A DNA stretch of 64,000 nt from Acidobacteriaceae bacterium (GTDB taxonomy: Bacteria; Acidobacteriota; Terriglobia; Terriglobales; Acidobacteriaceae): NCBI GenBank assembly GCA_025352065.1, contig JANXUC010000092.1, forward strand, positions 79,877 through 143,876, given 5' to 3'. Of the stretch, positions 48,889-59,000 are shown in pieces; the first letter of the stretch is position 1; the number at the start of each line of letters is the position of its first letter. Made by a program: the position numbers and the translations under genes. Under the pieces are notes generated by a model, which saw nothing but the letters and a program-made list of their open reading frames with translations, did no database searches and was not told the origin of the DNA.

Positions 48889-51246
48889 ATGATCTGCCAC
48901 TCCCGGCTGCGCTGTTTTGCGCTCTTTTGTTTCTTCGCCATATGCTGCTACGGGACTTTCCTTCACGCGCAGGAAAAGCCTGCTTATAAGGATCCGGCGC
49001 GGCCGGTTGCGGAACGAGTGAAAGACCTTCTCTCAAGGATGACGGTCGAAGAGAAGGTGGCCCAACTGCAAGGAACGTGGCAGAACCGCGAGCAGCTTTC
49101 GCCCGAGGAACAGAAGAAGATGTTTGTTGGGCCGAAAGGCGAGTTCCTACCCGACAAGGCAGCCGCGATGATCGTTAACGGTTTGGGGCAGATGTCTCGA
49201 CCGAGCGAAAAACGCGGCCCCCGTGAAATGGCGGAGTTCACCAACACCATGCAGAAGTGGATGCTGGAGCACACGCGTTTGGGAATCCCAGTTTTATTTC
49301 ATGAGGAATGTTTGCATGGCCACGCTGCGCCGAAGGGGACACACTTTCCAATTCCAATTGGCCTGGCATCGACATGGGACCCGGATTTGAATCGCGAAAT
49401 CTTCACCAGCGTCGCCGCTGAAGTGCGTGCACGAGGTGCGCAGCAGTGCCTTATGCCGGTTCTGGATTTAGCACGCGAGCCTCGCTGGGGACGCACGGAA
49501 GAGACTTACGGAGAGGATCCCTACCTGGTTTCCCGCATGGGAGTGGCAGCCGTAAATGGTTTGCAGGGCAACAACCCCGGAATTGATGCTGAGCACGTGA
49601 TTTCAACCGGCAAGCATTTTGCGGTGCACGGCCAGCCGGAGGGAGGCACCAATACGGCTCCCGGAAATTATTCCGAGCGTGTGATTCGCGAATACTTTCT
49701 GAAGCCCTTCGAGGCAGTGGTGAAGGAAGCGCACTTGCAGAGCATAATGCCTTCTTACAACGAAATTGATGGAGTTCCTTCGCATAGCAACGGACCGCTG
49801 CTGGAAGGAATTCTTCGCAAGGAGTGGGGATTCGATGGATACGTTGTTTCCGACTATTTCGCCATCAACGATCTGAATGTATATCACCACGTGGCCAGCG
49901 ACTCGGGCGATGCCGCGCGACAGGCGTTGCTTTCGGGTGTGGACGTCGAACTTCCGGCGGCCGCGACGTTTCTTACTCTTCCGGCACAGATCAAGTCCGG
50001 GAAGATTCCAATGAGCGCCGTCGATACGGCTGTTGCGCGTGTTCTACGTGCGAAATTTATGCTCGGGTTGTTTGATCGCCCTTACGTGGATCCTGCCAAA
50101 GCCGAGGCAATTGCGAACAGTGCAGCGCATCAGGCGATCGCGCTGCGGGCGGCGCAAGAGGCGATTGTGCTGCTGAAGAATCAGAATCATCTGCTGCCGC
50201 TGGATAGGAACAAGATTCGTCGCATTGCCGTGCTGGGGCCAAATGCTGGGGATGTGCATTTGGGCGGGTATAGTGACGATCCCGGTCGCGGCGTCAGCGT
50301 TTTGCAGGGGATTCAGGAGAAGGTTGGTGCCGGAAAAGTTGTATATGCCGAAGGATGCCGCATAACAGAGAACAAACCGGATTGGTATTCCGATATTTCG
50401 ACTCCGTCCGATCCGAAGTTGGATGTTGGGCGTATAGCGGAAGCTGTGAAAGCGGCCCGGGGCGCGGATGCTGCGCTGATCGTGGTGGGAGAAAACGAAG
50501 CTACTTCGCGCGAGGCTTGGTCGCCGAAGCACATGGGAGATCGGGACAATCTGGATTTGCTTGGTAGCCAGGATGAGTTAGTGCGACAAGTTATGGCGAC
50601 CGGCACACCGACGATTGTGCTCATGCTCCACGGTCGTCCCAATTCCATTAATTACATTGCGGAGAACGTGCCTGCGATTCTTGACGGCTGGTATCTGGGG
50701 CAAGAGGGTGGCACGGCGCTCGCCAATGTTCTTTTCGGTGATTACAATCCCGGGGGGAAACTTCCGATCACGGTGCCGCGCACAGTGGGCCAGCTTCCGG
50801 ACTACTACTATCAAAAGCCGTCTGCAAAGCGTGGATATTTGTTTGCGAATAAAGAACCGCTGTTTCCATTTGGATATGGGCTGAGCTACACGTCGTTTGA
50901 ATACGGGACGGCGAGTGTGGAACCAGCCACGATTGGTCCGGGTGAAAGCGCGAAGGTCAAGGTCACGGTAACGAACGCTGGTTCCCGTGAGGGCGACGAA
51001 ATTGTTCAGCTTTACATTCGCGATGAGGTGAGCTCGGTGACTCGCCCCATCAAGGAATTGCGGGATTTCCGTCGAATCACGTTGAAGGCGGGCGAAGCGA
51101 AGACGGTGGAGTTCAACCTCACTCCCGATAAGCTGTCCTTCTATAACCGTGAAATGAAACGCGTGGTGGAGCCCGGGCGATTCCAGATCATGGTGGGCAC
51201 AAGTTCGACGAGTCTGAAGTCCGTACCCTTGATTGTGCGCGAGTAG
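48889..51246 (+). CDS. GH3 beta-glycosidase, exported
   Basis: 785 aa from ATG 48889 with GGAGG nine bases upstream; signal peptide ends near CCYGTFLHA-QE. GH3 N-domain (about 50-370): FHEECLHGH, LDLAREPRWGRTEETYGEDPYL, GKHFAVHGQ and the nucleophile Asp322 in GYVVSDYFAI. The second GH3 domain (about 400-620) and a Fn3-like end (about 690-785, NAGSREGDEIVQLYI) follow. The EECLHG and LAREPRWGR pattern is common in beta-xylosidase/arabinosidase-like and beta-glucosidase members, so the linkage is not fixed. Probably periplasmic. Confidence 0.92.
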   Translation: MICHSRLRCFALFCFFAICCYGTFLHAQEKPAYKDPARPVAERVKDLLSRMTVEEKVAQLQGTWQNREQLSPEEQKKMFVGPKGEFLPDKAAAMIVNGLGQMSRPSEKRGPREMAEFTNTMQKWMLEHTRLGIPVLFHEECLHGHAAPKGTHFPIPIGLASTWDPDLNREIFTSVAAEVRARGAQQCLMPVLDLAREPRWGRTEETYGEDPYLVSRMGVAAVNGLQGNNPGIDAEHVISTGKHFAVHGQPEGGTNTAPGNYSERVIREYFLKPFEAVVKEAHLQSIMPSYNEIDGVPSHSNGPLLEGILRKEWGFDGYVVSDYFAINDLNVYHHVASDSGDAARQALLSGVDVELPAAATFLTLPAQIKSGKIPMSAVDTAVARVLRAKFMLGLFDRPYVDPAKAEAIANSAAHQAIALRAAQEAIVLLKNQNHLLPLDRNKIRRIAVLGPNAGDVHLGGYSDDPGRGVSVLQGIQEKVGAGKVVYAEGCRITENKPDWYSDISTPSDPKLDVGRIAEAVKAARGADAALIVVGENEATSREAWSPKHMGDRDNLDLLGSQDELVRQVMATGTPTIVLMLHGRPNSINYIAENVPAILDGWYLGQEGGTALANVLFGDYNPGGKLPITVPRTVGQLPDYYYQKPSAKRGYLFANKEPLFPFGYGLSYTSFEYGTASVEPATIGPGESAKVKVTVTNAGSREGDEIVQLYIRDEVSSVTRPIKELRDFRRITLKAGEAKTVEFNLTPDKLSFYNREMKRVVEPGRFQIMVGTSSTSLKSVPLIVRE

Positions 51247-51273
51247 GTCAGCAGAATTACACGGGAACGACGG

Positions 51274-52374
51274 ATGGGCAAGCGAGCGGGCATTCACGAA
51301 GTGGCGGCGGCGGCCGGTGTTTCCATCGGCACCGTGGACCGTGCCTTGCACAGCCGTCCGGACATAAGCGAAGCCACACGAAAGCGCGTGATGCGTGCCG
51401 CGCAAAAGCTAGGCTATCGACCGAACCTGGCCGCCCGCGCCCTTTCTGGCAAGAAGAAACGTATCCGCATTGCCGTATGTATTCCAAGGGAGATTCACTA
51501 CTTCTACGATCAGTTGTGGGCGGGCGTTTATGCTGAGGCCGAGCGTTGGGCAGACTTCGGCGTGGAGTTCGAGCATCATCCACTCAAAGAGCTCGGTGCT
51601 CGAGAGATCGTGGTCCTGGAGAAAATCCTGCAGTCGAATCCTGACGGTATTGTTCTGACACCGGGTCAACCTGAACAAACAAGTGCTTTAATTACTCGCG
51701 CAGAGACACAGGGCGTCCGCGTGATTTGCGTTTCCACCGACGCGCCCGCTAGCGGCCGCTCCGGAATCGTTTGCGTCGATCCGTTGCTCAACGGTGCTCT
51801 CGCAGGCGAATTGATGGCCAAGTTTGTGCCACCCGGTTCGTCCGTGGCAGCGGTTACCGGGATGTTGAGCACTGAGGATCACGCGCGTAAGACGGAAGGC
51901 TTTACTCGGTCATTCTTTCAGCACTGTCCCAAAGGCTCAATGGTGGGAGTGGTGGAGGCTCACGAGCACAAGCAAGAGAGTTTCCAGCGCACGAAAGAGT
52001 TGCTGGCTCGTTTCGATTCGCTGGCCGGGATCTATGTCAACACTGTCAATTGTTTGCCTGTATGCGATGCCTTGGCTGCGTGCAAGATGACAGGCAAGGT
52101 CAAGCTGATTACCACGGACCTTTTCCGTGAGATGGTGCCTTTTTTGAAGGATGGCACGATTGCGGCTTCCATTTACCAGCACCCACACCAGCAGGGAAGG
52201 CTCGCAGTTGTAGCACTCGCGCAGCACCTTGTGCAGGGGGTGCCGATACCGCCGCGACGCCACATCAATCCCAGCATCGTATTTTCATCCAATGTGCATC
52301 TTTTCCGGGAAGTGCAGGAGCCAGCAATGTCGCCGTCGCCGAGCTCCAGTTTCAGTGAGTGCGAAGAATTGTGA
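51274..52374 (+). CDS. LacI-family regulator of the sugar cluster
   Basis: 366 aa. N-terminal HTH IHEVAAAAGVSIGTVDRALHSR with hinge helix LAARALSGKKK and a periplasmic-binding-type effector domain (IAVCIPREIHYFYDQLWAGV, GIVLTPGQPEQTSALI, CVDPLLNGALAGELMA, HQQGRLAVVALAQHLVQG). The second half differs from typical LacI in lacking the usual DxxxA signature of purine regulators and resembles the D-xylose/ribose-type sensors. It follows the GH3 stop by 27 bp and probably senses the product of that enzyme. Confidence 0.88.
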   Translation: MGKRAGIHEVAAAAGVSIGTVDRALHSRPDISEATRKRVMRAAQKLGYRPNLAARALSGKKKRIRIAVCIPREIHYFYDQLWAGVYAEAERWADFGVEFEHHPLKELGAREIVVLEKILQSNPDGIVLTPGQPEQTSALITRAETQGVRVICVSTDAPASGRSGIVCVDPLLNGALAGELMAKFVPPGSSVAAVTGMLSTEDHARKTEGFTRSFFQHCPKGSMVGVVEAHEHKQESFQRTKELLARFDSLAGIYVNTVNCLPVCDALAACKMTGKVKLITTDLFREMVPFLKDGTIAASIYQHPHQQGRLAVVALAQHLVQGVPIPPRRHINPSIVFSSNVHLFREVQEPAMSPSPSSSFSECEEL

Positions 52375-52550
52375 AGTTCTGGTTTTTGCGCGCTACATGC
52401 ACGGATCTCAAGAATGTGGCAACTTGAAAAAATCGTGGTAACTATTTTGAATTTCGAGTACCATTCCGTGACCGTTAACGTCGCAACTGACCGTGCAGCG
52501 GGAAGTGTCCTGCTTGCGGAACAAACCTACAAGGATTTAGGTGAATTCTA
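52375..52550 (+). promoter_or_regulatory. leader region of the symporter gene with CGTTAACG site
   Basis: 176 bp without a gene. CGTTAACG (52473-52480) repeats the operator-like palindrome of the GH3 promoter. TGGTA (near 52434) and TACCA (near 52459) are an inverted pair. A -35/-10 pair of good quality was not found. AGGTG near 52538 is the ribosome site for ATG 52551. Confidence 0.5.
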
Positions 52551-54254
52551 ATGATACCGTTCGCAACCTGGTTGGTTCTAGCCGAGCGTCTGGTTTATCT
52601 CGCGCCCGTCGATTACGCCGTGATCGTGTTTTATTTCGGGTTGGTTCTGGCGATTGGCTTCTATCTTCGCGGACGGGCTAGTACGGGGGAAGATTTTTTC
52701 ATGGCGGGGCGCGAAATGACGGCTTGGGTCGCGGGTTTGAGCTTTCTTTCCGCTAATCTGGGCGCGTTGGAATTGATGGGATGGGCCGGATCTGCTTATC
52801 AATACGGCATCCTCGCGACCCACTGGTATTGGATCGGCGCCATTCCGGCGATGCTGTTTTTGGCGTTGGTGATGATGCCGTTTTATTACATCTCGAAAAC
52901 GCATTCGGTGCCGGGATATTTGAAGTTGCGCTTTGGCGAACCGAGCCGCATTGTTTCTGCGGTTTCTTTTGCGTTTATGACCGTCCTGATGAGCGGCGTC
53001 AACATGTTTGCGATGGCGAAGGTCATGCAGATCGTGCTGGGTTGGGATATCAATTTCAGCATTTGGGTGTCGTCGCTGACAGTGGCAATTTATGTGGCCT
53101 TAGGTGGCTTGCGTTCGGCCATATTTAATGAAGTGCTGCAGTTCTTTCTGATTTGGGCAGGAGCGCTGCTAATTCCAATTCTTGGCCTGTACGAAACCGG
53201 CGGCTGGAGCAATCTCAAAGTTTTGATCGCGCAGAGAGCGTCTGCGGAATACGTTCACATGTGGTCGGGCCTCGGTTCCTTCAGTGGCAACCCCATGGGG
53301 ATTCATTGGACGGGAATCGTGTTTGGCCTGGGCGCGGTCCTTTCGATGGGCTACTGGACGACGGATTTTCTGGTGGTGCAGCGCATCTTGACGGCCAAAG
53401 ATATTCGTAGCGCGGAGATGGCTCCGATTATTGGGGCCGGCTTTAAGATGTTTGTTCCCCTGATCGTTATTTTGCCGGGATTGCTCGGACTGGCAGTTCT
53501 CCCGATGAAACTAACGGCGGAATCGGCGGTGGTAGCCGGAGGGCATAGCTACAACGACGTTCTTCCATTGATGCTGGCGCGTTATTGCGGTCCGGGACTT
53601 CTCGGCCTCGGGATTACCGCGCTGATTGCTGGCTTTATGTCAGGTATGGCGGGCAACGTCAGTGCGTTTACGACGGTGTGGACGTACGACATCTACCGTG
53701 CGCTCATCAACAAGGACGCCACCGACGAGCATTACGTGAGCATGGGCCGCTGGACGACGGTGATTGGCGTACTGGTGAGTGTAGGTACGGCTTATCTGGT
53801 GATGCAGTCCGCTAGCATCATGGATTACGTACAGGCGTTGTTCAGCTTTTTCATCGCGCCACTTTTTGGAACCGTGGTACTGGGCATGTTGTGGAAGCGG
53901 GCGACTGGCCCGGGCGGCTTCTGGGGATTGCTTTGTGGTACGGTTTCTTCGATCAGCATGTGGGCTTGGGTGAAAGTTGATCCTTCCGCATTGCGCTATG
54001 TGGCGCTATCGCCGGATGCGAAAGCGCTGGCGCAGGATATGTATCAGGCGCTGTGGTCATTCCTGGTTTGCGTGACCGTGACTGTAGTGGTGAGTTTGAT
54101 GACGACGCCGAAGCCTGACTCGGAGCTGGTCGGGCTTGTCTATGGAATGACCGAGGTCCCCTCGGTTGGCAACATTCCTTTCTACGAGAAGCCAATTTTC
54201 TGGGCGGGCGTAGTTACTGTAGTGCTGATAGTCCTAAACATCATCCTGTGGTAA
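52551..54254 (+). CDS. sodium:solute symporter family transporter
   Basis: 567 aa membrane protein with about 13-14 helices. Sodium-symporter (SSS) features: VIVFYFGLVLAIGFYLRGRASTGEDFFMAGREMTAWVAGLSFLSANLGALELMGWAGSAYQYG in the first third, GALRSAIFNEVLQFFLIWAGALLIP-like segment and AGFMSGMAGNVSAFTTVWTYDIYR in the core. The relatives SglT/MelB-type and others move sugars, and the cluster suggests a saccharide or sugar acid. It has two extra helices at the C-terminus. ATG 52551. Confidence 0.88.
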   Translation: MIPFATWLVLAERLVYLAPVDYAVIVFYFGLVLAIGFYLRGRASTGEDFFMAGREMTAWVAGLSFLSANLGALELMGWAGSAYQYGILATHWYWIGAIPAMLFLALVMMPFYYISKTHSVPGYLKLRFGEPSRIVSAVSFAFMTVLMSGVNMFAMAKVMQIVLGWDINFSIWVSSLTVAIYVALGGLRSAIFNEVLQFFLIWAGALLIPILGLYETGGWSNLKVLIAQRASAEYVHMWSGLGSFSGNPMGIHWTGIVFGLGAVLSMGYWTTDFLVVQRILTAKDIRSAEMAPIIGAGFKMFVPLIVILPGLLGLAVLPMKLTAESAVVAGGHSYNDVLPLMLARYCGPGLLGLGITALIAGFMSGMAGNVSAFTTVWTYDIYRALINKDATDEHYVSMGRWTTVIGVLVSVGTAYLVMQSASIMDYVQALFSFFIAPLFGTVVLGMLWKRATGPGGFWGLLCGTVSSISMWAWVKVDPSALRYVALSPDAKALAQDMYQALWSFLVCVTVTVVVSLMTTPKPDSELVGLVYGMTEVPSVGNIPFYEKPIFWAGVVTVVLIVLNIILW

Positions 54255-54281
54255 CGCAGATTCGGAAGGAGTGGTGACACA

Positions 54282-54497
54282 ATGCATGACAGTGGAATTT
54301 CAATCTGGTTTTTCATCGGGCTGTCGCTGTTGGTCAACGGCGTATTGATTTTTGGAGCAGGCCTGTATGAGTACGTGGCGCCGCCGCAGAATCCTGTGGT
54401 GCTGTACCAGTTGCATGCCGGGGTGTGGTGGGGCGCGATCCTCGCGGTTGTGGGGGCAGGGTACTGCCTCAAGTTCCGGCCAAGCCGCACGAACTAG
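54282..54497 (+). CDS. small two-helix membrane protein next to the symporter
   Basis: 71 aa: SIWFFIGLSLLVNGVLIFGAGLYEY (first helix) and VWWGAILAVVGAGYCLKF (second), with the loop VAPPQNPVVLYQLHAG between. ATG 54282 with AAGGAG 18 bases upstream. Found 27 bp after the symporter, so it is likely an accessory subunit or a small partner of that transporter. Family not recognised. Confidence 0.65.
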   Translation: MHDSGISIWFFIGLSLLVNGVLIFGAGLYEYVAPPQNPVVLYQLHAGVWWGAILAVVGAGYCLKFRPSRTN

Positions 54498-54547
54498 CGC
54501 AGTAAGATTTCTAGCGCAATAGCCATTCGGAGAACCAGGGGGCTGGA

Positions 54548-55969
54548 ATGTCAGGTCGTAAGATGACGATGGGCGTGATTGTTGGGAGTCGAGGATTTTT
54601 CCCGCATCACTTGGCGAAGTCCGGTCGGGAGGAAATCATCCAAGCGCTCGGCTTGGCGGGAATCGACATTATCGTTCTCAATCCAGAGCAGACGCAGCAC
54701 GGAGCGGTCCAGACACTGCAGGATGCGCGCAAGTGCGCGGATTTGTTCAAGCAAAATGCTGGGCGCATCGATGGCGTGATCGTAACTCTCCCCAACTTTG
54801 GTGAAGAACGTCCTATTGCGGACACGCTGCGCTGGGCGAATCTTGGCGTGCCCGTGCTGGTGCAGGCGACGCCCGACGATCCGCGCAAAATGACGATCGC
54901 TTCTCGCCGAGATAGCTTCTGCGGAAAGATGTCCGCCTGCAACAATCTGAAGCAGTACGGCATTCCTTATTCGCTGACGACGCTGCATACCGAGGCGGTG
55001 GATTCTCCTGTTTTCGTTAAGGATTTGGAATGGTTTGCCGCCGTCTGCCGCGTGGTGAAGGGACTCAAGAATTTGCGCGTGGGCGCGATTGGAGCGAGAC
55101 CTACGGCGTTCAATACCGTTCGCTACAGCGAGAAATTGCTCGAGCGGAATGGCATTTCAGTAGAAACGCTGGATCTTTCCGAAGTGCTGGGTCGTATTGG
55201 GCGTATGAAAGACGATGACCCGCAGGCGCTGACCAAGTTTGCCGCTATCGAGTCTTACGTATCGACCTCGGGCGTGCCGAAGCCTGCGTTGGTTAAGATG
55301 GCGAAGCTTGCCGCCGTGATTGAAAGCTGGATGAAAGAAGTCGAGGTCAGTATCAGCGCAGTGCAGTGCTGGACTTCGATTGAAGAAAATCTCGGAGTCG
55401 TTCCTTGCACCGTTATGAGCATGATGAGTAACGAACTCATGTCGAGCGCCTGCGAGGTAGATATTTGCGGCGTGATCAGCATGCACATGCTGCAACTGGC
55501 CTCGGGCACGCCCAGTGCATTGCTGGATTGGAACAATAACTATGGCGAAAATCCGGACAAGGCCGTCTGCTTCCATTGCAGCAATTTACCCAAGCATTTT
55601 TTCCAGGATGTGCGAATGGATTTCCAGGAAATTATTGCGGGCACGGTTGGCAAAGACAATACATTCGGCACTTGTGTAGGTCGGGTAAAGCCTTCTCGGA
55701 TGACGTTTGCGCGCTTCTCTACCGATGACCTGAACGGCAGAATCTGCGGCTACGTGGGCAGTGGGCACTTCACCGACGATACGCTGGACACCTTCGGCGG
55801 TGCAGGTGTGGTGGAAATCCCGCAAATGCAGAAGCTCCTGCGCTACATTTGCGAAAACGGTTTCGAACACCACGTTGCGGCGAATCTGAGTAGTGTGGCG
55901 GGATCTCTGCATGAGGCAGCCACGCGGTATCTTGGATGGGACACCTTGTGGCACGAGAGCGGAAGGTAG
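54548..55969 (+). CDS. fucose/arabinose-isomerase-fold enzyme
   Basis: 473 aa from ATG 54548. MGVIVGSRGFFPHHLAKSGR, VLNPEQTQHGAVQT, NFGEERPIADTLRWANLGVPVLVQ and TEAVDSPVFVKDLEW; the C-terminal part has LQLASGTPSALLDWNNNYGENPDKAVCFHCSNLPKHFF with Cys and His metal candidates. These features place it in the L-fucose/L-arabinose isomerase superfamily, which interconverts aldoses and ketoses with a divalent metal. Members outside the classical enzymes also act on other sugars, so the substrate is open. Follows the small membrane gene by 50 bp. Confidence 0.8.
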   Translation: MSGRKMTMGVIVGSRGFFPHHLAKSGREEIIQALGLAGIDIIVLNPEQTQHGAVQTLQDARKCADLFKQNAGRIDGVIVTLPNFGEERPIADTLRWANLGVPVLVQATPDDPRKMTIASRRDSFCGKMSACNNLKQYGIPYSLTTLHTEAVDSPVFVKDLEWFAAVCRVVKGLKNLRVGAIGARPTAFNTVRYSEKLLERNGISVETLDLSEVLGRIGRMKDDDPQALTKFAAIESYVSTSGVPKPALVKMAKLAAVIESWMKEVEVSISAVQCWTSIEENLGVVPCTVMSMMSNELMSSACEVDICGVISMHMLQLASGTPSALLDWNNNYGENPDKAVCFHCSNLPKHFFQDVRMDFQEIIAGTVGKDNTFGTCVGRVKPSRMTFARFSTDDLNGRICGYVGSGHFTDDTLDTFGGAGVVEIPQMQKLLRYICENGFEHHVAANLSSVAGSLHEAATRYLGWDTLWHESGR

Positions 55970-56063
55970 TTCGCTGACGAGGGTCGCCGTCTTCGCACCA
56001 TAGATCGATTTGCACTTCACGAATCAGCTGCATCTTGATAGGATCATCGGTCCGGAGAACCGA

Positions 56064-59000
56064 ATGAAAACCCTATCTCGCATGCGCCTGGCTGTCGTTT
56101 TTTGTCTGCTAAGCACTTTCTCTTTCACTGCCGCCACTCCTGCCGCGGCTAAAACTTCCTCGAAAAAAGATGCGCTAGCTGCCAGCGCCTCCGCGAAGGA
56201 AGAAGATCCGCTTCCGCTCAAGCCATCGCGCAAAATTGAATTTACCAGCAACGAAGGCACGTGGCTCTCGCTGGATGTTTCGCCCGACGGTCAGTCCATC
56301 ATTTTCGAATTGCTGGGAGATCTCTACGTGGTGCCCATGTCCGGTGGGGAAGCGAAGAAACTGACCAGCGGGATGGCCTTCAACAGCCAGCCGCACTATT
56401 CGCCAGACGGTAAGAAGATTGCGTTTATTAGCGATCGCAGCGGCTCGGAAAACGTTTGGATCGCGGAAGCTGACGCTTCGAATCCAAAGCAGTTGAGCCA
56501 GGACGACGAGAGTGAATTCGCTTCTCCGACATGGACCGCCGATGGCGGTTACGTCATCGCGGGGCGCACCAGCCAGTTTCCCATTGGAGCTTCAGAGCTT
56601 TGGATGTACCACATTAGAGGTGGCGGTGGCGTGCAGGTAACCAAGTCGCACACCAAGCCGGATACCCCGCCGCGGCAGTGGACCAATGCCTTGGGTGCGT
56701 CGGCCTCGAAGGATGGCCGTTTCCTTTACTACACGACTCGGCAATCGCCCAAGGGCTTCTATAATGTCACGTTTCCGCTGTCGCAGATCACGCGCCACGA
56801 TTTGACCACGGGCGACGACGATCCGGTAACCGACGCGCCAGGCAGCGGCATGCGCCCGTTGATTTCTCCGGATGGAACGTTGCTGGTCTACGCCACGCGC
56901 TATGAAACAGAAACTGGGCTCCGTATCCGCGACCTGAAAAATGGAGAAGAGCATTGGTTGAAGTATCCCGTCCAGCGTGATGATCAAGAGTCGCTGTTTA
57001 CGCGCGATTTCCTTCCCGGCTACGCCTTCACGCCGGATGGCAAGGATGTAGTCGCCGCTTGGGGAGGCAAGATCCATCGCATCTCGGTGGCAACCGGAGA
57101 AGATAAGGAAATTCCGTTCACTGCAAAAATTTCGCGCGACCTGGGGCCGGATCTGAATGTTGCCATGCGCGTGGAAGAAGGTCCGGTACAGTTGCGCCTG
57201 ATGCAGCAACCGGTGCAGTCACCCGATGGCAAGCGACTGGTGTTTTCGGCGCTCACGCATCTTTATGTAATGGACATTCCGGGCGGGACGCCGAAGCGGC
57301 TGACTTCTGGTGCTGCTCGCGAATTCGAGCCAGCCTGGTCACCCGATGGGCAGTGGATCGCGTATGTAACCTGGCAGCAAGCCGGTGGTCAAATCTGGAA
57401 GACCCGCGCGGATGGACAGGGTTCTCCGCAGCAACTCACCCGGACAGCCGCTTATTATCGCGATCTTGCCTGGTCGCCCGACGGGACGAGAATCGTTGCA
57501 TTGCGCGCACCGACACAGGCTCGTGTGGAACAGTTTGACGAATGGGATCACACGACCGCGAATCTTGATTTGATCTGGTTGGCGTCGGACGCCGGCGAAG
57601 TGAATCTGATCCTGCCCGCGCGCGGTACTGCCAGTCCACACTTTGGGCCAGAGCGCGAACGTGTTTACGTTTATTCCGAGGCGGGCCTGATTTCCTTGCG
57701 CTTCGACGGCACTGATCGTCGAACCGTCCTGAAAGTGGCTGGCAAGGCTTGGTTTCCTCAGCCCGATAAGCCCGAGGGCAACCCTGCCGACGACGTGCAC
57801 ATTAGTCCGGACGGGCAATGGGCTTTGGCACGCGTTGCCAACCAGATTTACCTGCTCGCCGTTCCGCGCCTCGGTGGAGAAGCTCCCGTCGTCGATGTCT
57901 CAAAGTCTTCGGTGCCCCTGCGCAAGATTACCGAAGTGGGTGGCGACTTCATGGGATGGGCCGACAACGGCAAGACCATCACGTGGGCCGAAGGCGCTAC
58001 GTTTTTCCGACTGCCGCTGAGCCAAGTCGAGTTCGAAACGCCTAAGAAGTCCGAAAGTGAGACAGAGGCTGCCGACAAGAAGTCGCCCAAGAAGACAGCG
58101 GCAGTTAGCGCGGCTCCGACCGGTGCGGCGGTGTCTGGCGGCGGCGACAAGAAAGATGACAGGAAGAAGCTTCCAAAGCTTCACCCCGAAGAGATTGTGG
58201 TGAACATACAGTTTCCGCGCCACAAGCCGTCGGGGGCGGTCGTGCTGCGTGGGGCGCGGGTTATCACCATGCATGGGGACGAAGTTCTTGATCACGGTGA
58301 CATCGTAGTTCAGGACAATCGCATTACGGCGGTAGGGAAGAGTGGCGAAGCGAAAGCGCCTGCCGACGCGAAAGTTATTGATGTTTCCGGCAAGACCATT
58401 GTTCCCGGCTTCATTGATCTACATCCCCACTGGAACGAAATCCGTCGCACCGTCCTGGACATGCAGAACTGGAGCTTCCTCGCGAATCTCGCCTACGGTG
58501 TCACGGCGGGACGCGATCCGCAGACCGCCACGAACGACATGTTCGCCTACCAGGATATGGTCGACACCGGAGATATCCTTGGCCCGCGAGCCTACTCTAC
58601 CGGTCCGGGCGTCTTTCCGGACACTGATATTCAGTCTCTCGATGATGCCAAGTCCATCGTAGAGCGCTACCGCAAGTTCTACCGGACGCCTTACCTCAAA
58701 TCGTATTTAGTCGGCAACCGCAAACAGCGGCAGTGGATGGTGATGGCCTGCAAGGAACTCGGCGTGATGCCGACGACAGAGGGCGGCCTGGATATGAAAC
58801 TGGACCTTACTCACGCCATTGACGGGTTCAGTGGTAACGAGCACAGCATGCCGATTACGCCGCTGTTCAAGGACGTAGTTGAGTTTTGGTCGCGTTCCGG
58901 CATCTTTTACACGCCAACTTTTATCGTCACCTACGGTGGGCCGTTTGCAGAGGATTACTATTACGAAACTACCGAAGTGCATGATGATCCCAAGGTCCGC

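Noticed and set aside
49173..49180. Third CGTTAACG site, inside the GH3 coding region
   Set aside because: It is explained by the codons for VNG in IVNGLGQ; an 8-mer is expected about once in 64 kb by chance, so it was not counted as an operator.
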